16,074 bases of DNA from an uncultured Collinsella sp. (GCA_902490405.1 CABUDS010000038.1:1-16074); one strand, 5' to 3'. Positions 8,267 to 16,004 are shown, counted from the stretch's first letter. Notes: a model not told the origin generated them from the letters alone. Numbers and translations are program-made.

Positions 8267-8277
8267 CCCCCCCCCCC
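8266..8277 (-). repeat. G12 homopolymer beginning at an ATG codon (candidate contingency tract)
   Basis: Twelve consecutive C on the plus strand read as G12 on the coding strand, directly after AT, so the first G completes an ATG at 8279-8277. From this ATG to the GTG of the sugar transferase is 43 bases, one more than a multiple of three. With 11 or 14 G the ATG would read without a stop into the transferase. With 12 G it gives a 17-codon peptide ending just past the GTG; with 13 G it stops after 11 codons. Only a weak GGA lies 7 bases before the ATG. Homopolymer length is also prone to sequencing error. Confidence 0.6.
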
Positions 8278-8322
8278 ATCTATGAATCCAAAATCAAGTA
8301 ATTTGCTAGTGCAACGTCTCCC

Positions 8323-8913
8323 TTACGTTTTGCTGGGCACGTCTAACGGAAGCAGCTCCCTAAATGTGGAGTCACCCTCGCCCACGTCTACCAGGCACCA
8401 GCGCTTATGACGGTCTATCTTCTTTACACGGGCCTCTTGCCCCACCAAGGGACCCTGCTCTATGTGCAACACGCCGTCTTCTATGCGGGCAACGCTGTTA
8501 CGCACCACGCCGTCATCGTCCAGTACGCTGCGGTACCAGTCTTGTGCATCGTCCGGCATGGGCATGTACGCCCGCTCCCTACTGCCGGCGATGCGGCAGC
8601 CAAAGCTCAACTGGGCCAGGGCCCTATCGAGCGCGGCGGCATCGTGCGTGGCGACGAAGAAGTATTCCTTGTACATAGGTTTGGTTTGGAGCGACCAGGC
8701 GCCATCCCGCTTAAACCAGAACTCCTTTTGCATTACAAAGGCGTCTTTCATAAGCTCTTGCGGGATAATGCGGCGGACCTTTTCACAGGTCTCGCGCTCT
8801 TTTCCATGGGGGGTGTGAACCAGATACCAGCGGAGGCGGCCGTGCTGGCTGTTGGTGGTGGCGTCATAAAATGCGCCCGGCAGCTGCTCTTGGCGCCGTG
8901 CCGTCTGTTCCAT
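8323..8913 (-). CDS. loaP: LoaP/RfaH-like specialised NusG paralogue, transcription antiterminator
   Basis: The 196-residue protein has an NGN domain at about residues 28-115 (RWYLVHTPHGKERETCEKVR, KPMYKEYFFV) and a C-terminal KOW-type domain at about 150-190 (GPLVGQEARVKKIDRHKRWC). This is the NusG layout, but with a divergent sequence and a position at the head of a polysaccharide operon, as known for LoaP, RfaH and UpxY. Such proteins bind RNA polymerase at operon-specific signals and suppress termination through long operons. I choose the ATG at 8913: it has GAGGGGG about 8 bases upstream. A GTG at 8946 gives 11 more residues without a good ribosome site. An 86-bp gap with the G tract and hairpin separates it from the transferase, with no terminator visible. 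Confidence 0.85.
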   Translation of the reverse strand: MEQTARRQEQLPGAFYDATTNSQHGRLRWYLVHTPHGKERETCEKVRRIIPQELMKDAFVMQKEFWFKRDGAWSLQTKPMYKEYFFVATHDAAALDRALAQLSFGCRIAGSRERAYMPMPDDAQDWYRSVLDDDGVVRNSVARIEDGVLHIEQGPLVGQEARVKKIDRHKRWCLVDVGEGDSTFRELLPLDVPSKT

Positions 8914-9000
8914 GTTCTCGCCCCCTCTTTTGGCTTTGCGATGCACGCAAATGCAAGGGCGTTTAGAACAGGCTTCTCGCTCGCAGCTAGGCGCAGTCGC

Positions 9001-9131
9001 AAAAGTACAGGTTTTTGCATCTTTCGACAGACGACATTATACGAGCAATTAATCAGCGTTTGCCCAGATTACGCAAAATTTACTGCTAGTAGGTACATCT
9101 CCATACCCCTCTATAAAAACCTGTACCTTTT
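9001..9131. repeat. Inverted repeat pair flanking the loaP promoter
   Basis: GTACAGGTTTTT at 9005-9016 recurs as its exact reverse complement at 9115-9126, 98 bp apart. A-rich flanks extend the match imperfectly on both outer sides. The arms bracket the consensus -10 of loaP. A smaller inverted pair, GGTA/TACC, lies at 9092-9107 between them. The layout fits paired binding sites of a DNA-looping regulator, or a long-range RNA stem if transcription starts further upstream. This is the main content of the 324-bp gap between loaP and thrS apart from two terminators. Confidence 0.5.
9036..9041 (-). promoter_or_regulatory. Probable loaP/exopolysaccharide operon promoter (-10 TATAAT)
   Basis: The minus strand carries a perfect TATAAT in an AT-rich patch about 120 bp before the loaP ATG. 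The best -35 match (GGGCAA, 18-bp spacer) is poor, which suggests an activator-dependent promoter or chance. It lies downstream of two thrS terminators, so loaP needs its own promoter somewhere here. The predicted start is near 9029, giving a leader of roughly 115 nt that contains one arm of the inverted repeat. Confidence 0.5.
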
Positions 9132-9139
9132 TGTGCAAC

Positions 9140-9169
9140 AAAAAAGCCGCTCAACCAGCGGCTTTTCTT
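9140..9169. terminator. Bidirectional-looking intrinsic terminator after thrS
   Basis: GCCGCT and AGCGGC (9146-9151 and 9157-9162) form a 6-bp stem with a 5-base loop. On the minus strand it is followed by T6 and then G; on the plus strand by TTTTCTT. It would be the second terminator downstream of thrS and isolates the loaP promoter region. No plus-strand gene ends here, so the minus direction matters. Confidence 0.75.
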
Positions 9170-9180
9170 ATTTCGGCATG

Positions 9181-9212
9181 AAAAAAGGCGACCGCCTATG
9201 TGGACGGTCGCC
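9181..9212 (-). terminator. Intrinsic terminator of thrS
   Basis: On the minus strand GGCGACCG pairs with CGGTCGCC (9212-9205 with 9194-9187); a CC/GG pair with one bulged T can extend the stem inward. T6 follows directly (9186-9181). It starts 25 bases after the thrS stop. This is a textbook rho-independent terminator. Confidence 0.88.
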
Positions 9213-9237
9213 TTTGTTAATTGTTGTGTTGCTTGCC

Positions 9238-11001
<1,764 letters not shown>

Positions 11002-11028
11002 GGGTATGTTTTCTCCTCTCGGATGCCT

Positions 11029-11071
11029 GATGCAAGTGCGTGCGATGCGCTCGGCGTTTTTGACTTGCATC
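11029..11071. repeat. Perfect 9-bp inverted repeat between thrS promoter and start codon
   Basis: GATGCAAGT at 11029-11037 is the exact reverse complement of ACTTGCATC at 11063-11071, with 25 bp between. One arm abuts the -10 of the thrS promoter and covers the expected start site; the other lies just before the ribosome site. Because one arm is at or upstream of the transcription start, a DNA operator fits better than an mRNA stem. Chance is possible. Confidence 0.45.
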
Positions 11072-11099
11072 ATTATAGGCAGGTTGTCTTGGTATACAA
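11072..11099 (-). promoter_or_regulatory. thrS promoter
   Basis: On the minus strand TTGTAT (11099-11094) and TATAAT (11077-11072) are separated by 16 bp, a good sigma-70-type match. The predicted start is near 11065, giving a leader of about 64 nt. The -35 lies directly after the hairpin at 11101-11131. Confidence 0.75.
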
Positions 11100-11100
11100 G

Positions 11101-11131
11101 CGCCCGCCGCACCTTAATGGCACGGCGGGCG
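11101..11131. terminator. Strong GC hairpin between the zinc-ribbon gene and thrS, possible terminator
   Basis: CGCCCGCCG and CGGCGGGCG (11101-11109, 11123-11131) form a perfect 9-bp stem with a 13-base loop that can pair further (CC/GG). On the minus strand the following bases are CTTGTAT, a poor T tract. On the plus strand ATTTTC follows. It is probably the end of the zinc-ribbon gene transcript just before the thrS promoter, but the weak tract keeps this tentative. Confidence 0.5.
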
Positions 11132-11176
11132 ATTTTCTACGCATGCTTCATCGTGTGGGGCGGGGTGCGGGGCGCG

Positions 11177-11207
11177 CGTGGCTTGCGGCGTGCCCGTGGC
11201 TTGCGGC
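11177..11207. repeat. 13-bp direct repeat, two copies at 18-bp period
   Basis: CGTGGCTTGCGGC occurs at 11177-11189 and 11195-11207 in the 3' untranslated stretch of the zinc-ribbon gene, in very GC-rich sequence. It may be the trace of a local duplication. I see no function. Confidence 0.5.
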
Positions 11208-11226
11208 CGGCCCGGCGATGGATGCG

Positions 11227-11658
11227 TTACTGGATGCGAGTTCGGCAGTAGGGGCAGACCTTCCAGTGCGCATCGAGCGGGCGATGGCAGCTGGGGCACA
11301 CGTTGCGAACCTGGGTATCGCACACCGGGCAGACGACGAAGTCCTTCTCGATGGGCGCGCCGCACTGCGGGCAGGTGCCGTACTGGGCAAGCTGGCGCTC
11401 GCGCAGGGCCATGTCCAGCTCCTGCTCCTCGCGGTCGGACGCGTAGGAGTGCGGGCGCAGGACCAGGTAGGCAATGAGGCCCACAAACGGGATGAGGGCG
11501 ATGATGCCCCATGCCACGTAGGCGCTGGCGCCGCGGCGGCGAGCGTCGATGAACACATAGACGACCGACAGCACATACAGGGCGATGATAAAGCCAACGA
11601 AGGCATAGACGACGCCCATAAGCTGCGGCGACATGAGCTCGGAGATGTACTTGGACAT
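11227..11658 (-). CDS. Small membrane protein with C-terminal double zinc ribbon
   Basis: The 143-residue protein has two predicted membrane helices, about residues 11-35 (GVVYAFVGFIIALYVLSVVY) and 48-70 (AWGIIALIPFVGLIAYLVL). The pair resembles the PLDc_N-type membrane module, including the IPFVGLIAYLVLRP stretch. A charged linker follows, then two zinc ribbons made of four C-x2-C knuckles (CPQC, CPVC, CPSC, CPYC) in the last 45 residues, as in double-zinc-ribbon (DZANK-like) proteins. The ribbons are predicted to be cytoplasmic. Function is unknown. The ATG at 11658 has AGGTG 6 bases upstream; the frame stays open to 11703. It is transcribed alone, away from the repeat array. Confidence 0.85.
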   Translation of the reverse strand: MSKYISELMSPQLMGVVYAFVGFIIALYVLSVVYVFIDARRRGASAYVAWGIIALIPFVGLIAYLVLRPHSYASDREEQELDMALRERQLAQYGTCPQCGAPIEKDFVVCPVCDTQVRNVCPSCHRPLDAHWKVCPYCRTRIQ

Positions 11659-11675
11659 TACGGGCACCTTTCGGA

Positions 11676-11718
11676 ATATTAACAGTCCGGTCAAGTTTAC
11701 CACGGGGTTTGTTAATAT
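11676..11718. promoter_or_regulatory. Inverted pair of TGTTAATAT elements, possible divergent promoters or operator
   Basis: ATATTAACA at 11676-11684 and TGTTAATAT at 11710-11718 are perfect 9-bp inverted copies 25 bp apart. Each outward-facing copy has the form TGnTAATAT, an extended -10. The minus copy could drive the zinc-ribbon gene; its start would lie almost on the ribosome site. The plus copy faces the repeat array about 40 bp away. No good -35 is seen for either, so an operator is an equal alternative. Confidence 0.4.
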
Positions 11719-11758
11719 GGGACCACGGCTAGGGGCGGGGCTGGCGCGGACACAAACA

Positions 11759-12253
11759 TCTCAATCTGTAACAGGTGGGAGCGGAATCCGGGTCTAGATG
11801 TTACAGAACGAGACACAGGGGTCCCTCCCCGACTTCAATCTCGACCTGTAACAGTTACTCGGCAAAATCGGGTCCAAATGTTACAGATCGAGACAAAACA
11901 TCCCCTCGCTGGCTTCAATCTCGATCTGTAACAACTGAGGCCGAATTTCCTCTCTTACTGTTACAGATCGAGACCTTCAAAATCCGTCGGAAGGTTTGTC
12001 TCAATCTGTAACATCTAGAACCCAAATCCTCAGCTAACTGTTACAGATCGAGACAAAGAAAACCGTCCGCACCGAATGTCTCAATCTGTAACAGTTACTC
12101 GGCAAATACAGTCCCAGATGTTACAGATTGAGACAAACCATTCTCTCCCCGACTTAAATCTCGAACTGTAACATCTGGAACCCAAAAACAGTTCTTACTG
12201 TTACAGATCGAGAAGAACGTGCGCCTGTGGACTCAACATCTCAATCTGTAACA
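11759..12253. repeat. Array of 13 alternating-orientation 15-bp sites on an exact 40-bp lattice
   Basis: Sites begin at 11759, 11799, 11839, 11879, 11919, 11959, 11999, 12039, 12079, 12119, 12159, 12199 and 12239. Odd-numbered sites read TCTC-R-A-T-CTGTAACA on the plus strand; even-numbered ones are the reverse complement. TCTC and CTGTAACA are invariant in all 13. Position 5 is A (5 sites) or G (8); position 6 is A in 12; position 7 is T in 11. All twelve spacers are exactly 25 bp. Spacers differ strongly but carry faint shared sequence, so the array probably grew from an 80-bp tandem unit. It fills most of the 786-bp gap between the zinc-ribbon gene and the dehydrogenase operon. No ORF, cas gene or mobile-element gene is nearby. 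Confidence 0.97.
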
Positions 12254-12386
12254 GGTAACGGCGCAGACCGCGAGGTTGGGCGGGAAGATCTCGCGTTCTA
12301 ACGTGGCCGGCATCCGTGCTGAGCCGGCCCACGCCTGCCGTTGGCGGATGCAGTGGGGCTGTTCGCCGCATTGCCGCTGCACTGGG

Positions 12387-12398
12387 GGTCTGCAGACC
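12387..12398. promoter_or_regulatory. 12-bp perfect palindrome upstream of the dehydrogenase operon
   Basis: GGTCTGCAGACC is self-complementary. It lies 46 bp before the GTG of the GlpA-like gene, in the 191-bp stretch between the repeat array and the operon, which otherwise has only GC-rich short inverted repeats. No convincing -35/-10 pair is visible there. It is a possible operator. Confidence 0.35.
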
Positions 12399-12412
12399 GT
12401 AGCATAGTCCTA

Positions 12413-12427
12413 TTGACAGCCTGTCAA
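12413..12427. promoter_or_regulatory. Palindromic operator candidate TTGACAG-C-CTGTCAA
   Basis: A perfect 7-bp inverted repeat around one base ends 17 bases before the GTG of the first dehydrogenase gene. Such a dyad fits a dimeric repressor site (TetR or GntR type). It contains TTGACA, but the position 17 bp downstream is the ribosome site, so it is unlikely to be a plain -35. Repression of the operon at or just after its start site is the likely role. Confidence 0.55.
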
Positions 12428-12444
12428 CTTGTCTGGGAGGCACT

Positions 12445-13908
12445 GTGACAGAAACGTTTGATATCGCGGTTGTGGGCGCGGGCATCACCGGGTGTGCCAT
12501 TGCGCGGCAACTCGCGCGCTATGACCTGACCATTTGCGTGGTCGAGGCGGCCAACGATGTCGCCCTGGGCGCATCGAAGGCCAACGGCGGCCTGGTACAC
12601 GCCGGCTACGATCCGGCGCCGGGCACCGTAAAGGCGCAGGTCAACGCCCGCGGCTGCGAGCTATATGGCACGTGGGCCCAGGAGCTTGGATTTTTGTTCC
12701 GCCGCACCGGGTCGATGGTGCTGGGGTTTAACGACGAAGACCGCGCACACCTGGAGAAGCTGCGCCAGAATGGCGTGGCCAACGGCGTGCCCGAACTGTC
12801 GATTATCGGCCCCGAGCGCATCCGCGAGCTGGAACCACGCGCGAGTGCCGAGGCGACGTGCGCGCTGTGGTGTCCCTCCACTGGCTTTGTGGATCCGTTT
12901 GAGGTCGCCATCGCTGCGCTGGAGAACGCCGTGGCCAACGGCGTGACGTTTATTCGGTCGGCTCCGGTGGAAGCAATTGAGGTTGCCGGCGGCGAGGCTA
13001 CCGACGGGGCTGCGCACTTTACGCTGGTGACGCCTGTCGGCGATGTGCGCTGCCGCTATCTGATCAACGCCGCGGGCAACGGTGCAGCGGACATCTCGCA
13101 TATGGCGGGCGCCGAGGAGTTCCAGATGGTCTGGCGCCAGGGCAACATCGTGGTGCTGGACAAGGAGCCGCGCGCGCTCATGCCGCTCTACCCCGTGCCC
13201 ACGCCAGTGTCCAAGGGCGTAATCGTCACGGGCACGGTCCACGGCAACACCGTGATCACCGCGACGGCTGCCGTGCGCGAGCCGGGCGACACGCAGACCT
13301 ACGCAAGCGATGTGAACGCGCTGCTGACGGGAGCACGCAAGCTGGTGCCCGATCTGGACACGCGTCGCGTGGTACGCGCATTTGCCGGCGGGCGTCCGGT
13401 CATCAAGGGAACAAACGACTTCTTTATTGGGCAGTCCGCCGTGGTGCCAGGCCTGTTCCAGGCGGCGGGCATTCAGTCGCCAGGCGTGGCGAGCGCGCCG
13501 GCCATTGCCGAGCGCATGGAGCACGTGATGCGCGAGGCGGGCGTTGCTTTGCGCGAACGGGCCGATTGGGATCCGATTCGACACGCGCCGGACGACTTCG
13601 ACCGTGCGCCGCTTGCACGCAAGGAGGAGCTCATTGAGTCCGACCCCGCATGGGGGCAGATCGTCTGCCGCTGCGAGACGGTGCCCGAGGCCGAGATCGT
13701 GGCCGCGATTCGACGCCGCCCGGGTGCGGTTTCGGTCGAGGGCGTCAAGCGGCGCTGCCGTGCGGGCATGGGTCGGTGCCAGAGCGGCTTTTGCCAGAGC
13801 CGCGTGGTTGCGATCCTTGCCCGCGAGCTGGGCTGCGACCCCAGCGAAGTGCTGTTGGAGGATGCCGGATCTTGGCTGGTCGAGGGACCGCTAAAGGGGG
13901 TGCGCTAG
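12445..13908 (+). CDS. GlpA-like FAD-dependent dehydrogenase with C-terminal [2Fe-2S] (BFD-like) domain
   Basis: The 487-residue protein opens with a Rossmann FAD site (DIAVVGAGITGCAIARQLA, GAGITG at 11-16) and continues with a DAO-type fold (GLVHAGYDPAPGTVKA; QVMWRQG-like region near 230; AGIQSPGVASAPAIAE near 345-360). The C-terminus is a BFD-like Fe-S domain with Cys408, Cys410, Cys445 and Cys450 (CRC and RCQSGFC). This matches GlpA-type anaerobic glycerol-3-phosphate dehydrogenase, though related 2-hydroxyacid dehydrogenases share the fold, so the substrate is open. GTG at 12445 follows GGGAGG with 4 bases between. The next gene starts 1 bp after its stop. Electrons probably pass to the partner flavoprotein. 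Confidence 0.88.
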   Translation: MTETFDIAVVGAGITGCAIARQLARYDLTICVVEAANDVALGASKANGGLVHAGYDPAPGTVKAQVNARGCELYGTWAQELGFLFRRTGSMVLGFNDEDRAHLEKLRQNGVANGVPELSIIGPERIRELEPRASAEATCALWCPSTGFVDPFEVAIAALENAVANGVTFIRSAPVEAIEVAGGEATDGAAHFTLVTPVGDVRCRYLINAAGNGAADISHMAGAEEFQMVWRQGNIVVLDKEPRALMPLYPVPTPVSKGVIVTGTVHGNTVITATAAVREPGDTQTYASDVNALLTGARKLVPDLDTRRVVRAFAGGRPVIKGTNDFFIGQSAVVPGLFQAAGIQSPGVASAPAIAERMEHVMREAGVALRERADWDPIRHAPDDFDRAPLARKEELIESDPAWGQIVCRCETVPEAEIVAAIRRRPGAVSVEGVKRRCRAGMGRCQSGFCQSRVVAILARELGCDPSEVLLEDAGSWLVEGPLKGVR

Positions 13909-13909
13909 G

Positions 13910-15274
13910 ATGGCGACGTTTGATATGCGCGACGAACGCGCGGAGACCGGAACCGCAGCGCCAGTGTCGACGCAGGCCTTCGACGTGGTCGTCATCGGAG
14001 GCGGCCCCGCCGGTATGGCAGCCGCGCTTGCCGCGCACAAGGCCGGCGCGCACGTGGCCATCGTGGAGCGCGAGCAGCATCTGGGCGGCATCCTGCGACA
14101 GTGCATTCACCCGGGCTTTGGACTGTCGCACTTTAAGCAGGAACTCACCGGTCCCGAGTACGCGCAGCGCTTTATCGACCAGGTGCGCGCGACCAACATT
14201 GCGCTGTTCTTGGACAGCATGGTGATAGGGGTTGATTCGGGCGAGTCCGCGGAAGACGCCGCGGTCCACACCGTCACGCTCATGAGCCCCACCGGTATGC
14301 TGCAGCTCATCGGGCGCGCGGTCGTCCTTGCCATGGGTTGCCGCGAGCGCACGCGCAGCGAGATCAAGATCCCCGGCAGCCGACCCGCCGGCGTGTTTAC
14401 GGCCGGCCTAGCGCAGCGATACATCAATATCGAGAACCTCAAACCCGGCTCGCGCGCCGTCATTTTGGGCTCGGGCGACATCGGGCTGATCATGGCGCGC
14501 CGCTGCACGCTCGAGGGGATTTCCGTCGAGGGTGTGTACGAGCTCATGCCGTACGCCAACGGCCTGCGTCGCAATGTTAAGAACTGCCTGGAAGACTTTG
14601 GCATTCCACTGCATCTGTCTACCACGGTCACGCGTGTGATCGGGCACGATCGTGTGAAGGCCGTCGAGGTGAGTCAGGTCGACGAGCACCTAGCACCCAT
14701 TCCGGGGACCGAGCGTGTTGTTCCGTGCGACACGCTACTGCTTTCGGTGGGCCTGATTCCCGAAAACGAGCTTTCGGTTGCCGCGGGTGTGGAGCTGGAC
14801 CCACGTACGCGCGGTGCCGTGGTGGACCAGAGCCTGCAGACGGGCGTGCCGGGCATATTTGCCTGCGGCAACGTGCTGCACGTGCACGACCTGGCCGACA
14901 ACGTGACGACCGAGTCCGAACGTGCCGGTGCGGCTGCGGCGGCGTGGGCGTTGGGGGCTGTCGGCACCGCGGCGGGAGTGGCGGGCGCGGGCTGCCAGCT
15001 CACGGTCTCCCCCGCTGGCATCGCAGGCTACGCACTGCCGGGACGCATCACGGCCGTGTCACTCACTAAGCTCAACTTCCGCGTACGTCGGCCGGTCGAT
15101 GCTGCCCGCGTGCGCATTCTGGCAGGCGACGAGGAGCTGTTTGCAGGCAAGGTCCGCCCGTTTAAACCGAGCGTAATGGAGAGCTTCCCACTACCGGCAA
15201 AGGTAATTCAGCGCGCACTCGACCTGGGCGTTAGCGAGATAGTCCTGTCCGTCGACCCCGTTGAGGAGGCGTAG
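13910..15274 (+). CDS. FAD/NAD(P)-binding oxidoreductase, partner of the GlpA-like subunit
   Basis: The 454-residue protein has two dinucleotide folds. FAD binds at FDVVVIGGGPAGMAAALAA (about residues 24-42), NAD(P)H at AVILGSGDIGLIMARR (about 182-197), and the second FAD motif is GVPGIFACGNVLHVHDLAD (about 311-329). This is the pyridine-nucleotide-disulphide oxidoreductase type 2 layout without a redox CxxC next to the FAD site. In known three-gene sets with a GlpA-like protein and DUF1667 it acts as an electron-transfer subunit. The ATG at 13910 has GGGGGTG about 9 bases upstream, within the end of the previous gene. The C-terminal 90 residues form an extra domain ending in SVDPVEEA. Confidence 0.88.
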   Translation: MATFDMRDERAETGTAAPVSTQAFDVVVIGGGPAGMAAALAAHKAGAHVAIVEREQHLGGILRQCIHPGFGLSHFKQELTGPEYAQRFIDQVRATNIALFLDSMVIGVDSGESAEDAAVHTVTLMSPTGMLQLIGRAVVLAMGCRERTRSEIKIPGSRPAGVFTAGLAQRYINIENLKPGSRAVILGSGDIGLIMARRCTLEGISVEGVYELMPYANGLRRNVKNCLEDFGIPLHLSTTVTRVIGHDRVKAVEVSQVDEHLAPIPGTERVVPCDTLLLSVGLIPENELSVAAGVELDPRTRGAVVDQSLQTGVPGIFACGNVLHVHDLADNVTTESERAGAAAAAWALGAVGTAAGVAGAGCQLTVSPAGIAGYALPGRITAVSLTKLNFRVRRPVDAARVRILAGDEELFAGKVRPFKPSVMESFPLPAKVIQRALDLGVSEIVLSVDPVEEA

Positions 15275-15278
15275 AGTC

Positions 15279-15677
15279 ATGAGCACAAACGCGATTGAAA
15301 CGCTGCAGTTCAACTGCACCACCTGCCCCTCCGAGTGCCTCCTGACCGTGGAGGTCGAGCGCAGCGCAGACGGCGCCGTGGTAGAGGTACGCTCCGTAAC
15401 CGGCAACAGCTGCCCGCGCGGTGATAAGTTTGCACATCAGGAGCTCACCTGTCCCATGCGCGTGCTCACCACCACCGTTGCCGTATCCGGCGGCGACGAG
15501 GCGCTGCTGCCCGTGCGCACGGCCGAAGCCATCCCGCTGGCACTCCATGCCCAGGCGATGGACCTCATCCGCGGCGTGGTCGTCGAGGCCCCCATCCGCA
15601 TGGGCGACGTCGTTCTGGAAGACCCCCTCAACACGGGCATCGACCTCATCGCCAGCATGGACATCGACCCAGCCTAA
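15279..15677 (+). CDS. DUF1667 cysteine-rich protein, third gene of the dehydrogenase operon
   Basis: The 132-residue protein has cysteines at 13, 16, 20 (CTTCPSEC), 45 (GNSCPRG) and 58 (LTCPMR), the pattern of the DUF1667 family (PF07892), which probably binds an iron-sulphur cluster. The family is found next to GlpA-like and FAD oxidoreductase genes, where it is thought to be a small electron-transfer subunit. The later part (VLTTTVAVSGG, LLPVRTAEAIPL) is also typical. The ATG at 15279 has AGGAGG 9 bases upstream and lies 4 bp after the previous stop; the frame is open from 15261 but earlier codons overlap the previous gene. A dispersed-type repeat begins at its stop codon. Confidence 0.88.
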   Translation: MSTNAIETLQFNCTTCPSECLLTVEVERSADGAVVEVRSVTGNSCPRGDKFAHQELTCPMRVLTTTVAVSGGDEALLPVRTAEAIPLALHAQAMDLIRGVVVEAPIRMGDVVLEDPLNTGIDLIASMDIDPA

Positions 15678-15737
15678 GCAGCTAATTTGGGACGGGGCTC
15701 TTTTAGCTACCCCGCCATCCACCCCGCCCCTCCTCAA

Positions 15738-15800
15738 TTGCGGTGAAATAGTTCCTGATTTCCGCCAAAACCCCGGCATCCAGGAACTATTCCACCGCAA
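15738..15800. repeat. 20-bp inverted repeat, hairpin with 23-base loop
   Basis: TTGCGGTGAAATAGTTCCTG at 15738-15757 pairs with 15781-15800 at 19 of 20 positions. The RNA would be a long stable hairpin shortly after the DUF1667 stop. No T tract follows, so it would act as a transcript end stabiliser or mobile-type palindrome rather than a classical terminator. Confidence 0.8.
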
Positions 15801-15844
15801 CTTGCCTTGGGATCGATATTTAGATTGTGCCTACTTTAGTGCCA

Positions 15845-16004
15845 TTTCAAAACTATGCCGGATTACGGGGCTGATTCGGAGACCCCCATCCATACCGGCA
15901 TTTTTCGATTTTTGATAAGCCGTCTACCTGCGGTTTTAATTTCGCGATTTTTCCCATGGTCAAGTAATACAGGTCCAGCCCCGTAATCCGCCATAGTTTT
16001 GAAA
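15845..16004. repeat. 29-bp inverted repeat with 102-bp interior
   Basis: Arms 15845-15873 and 15976-16004 are reverse complements at 28 of 29 positions, beginning TTTCAAAACTATG and ending GGATTACGGGGCTG on the left arm. The interior is AT-richer with several TTTTT runs and no ORF of note. Terminal inverted repeats of this size around a short gene-free core resemble a MITE. The right arm overlaps the second 19-bp direct repeat by two bases. Confidence 0.8.

Noticed and set aside
11002..11226. T-box leader for thrS
   Set aside because: The predicted leader is only about 64 nt and no T-box core motif or antiterminator/terminator pair is visible.
11759..12253. CRISPR array
   Set aside because: Repeats are only 15 bp, alternate in orientation, spacers share sequence with each other, and no cas genes are present in the window.
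12413..12418. TTGACA as the -35 of the dehydrogenase operon
   Set aside because: A -10 at normal spacing would fall on the ribosome site, and the hexamer is one half of a perfect dyad.
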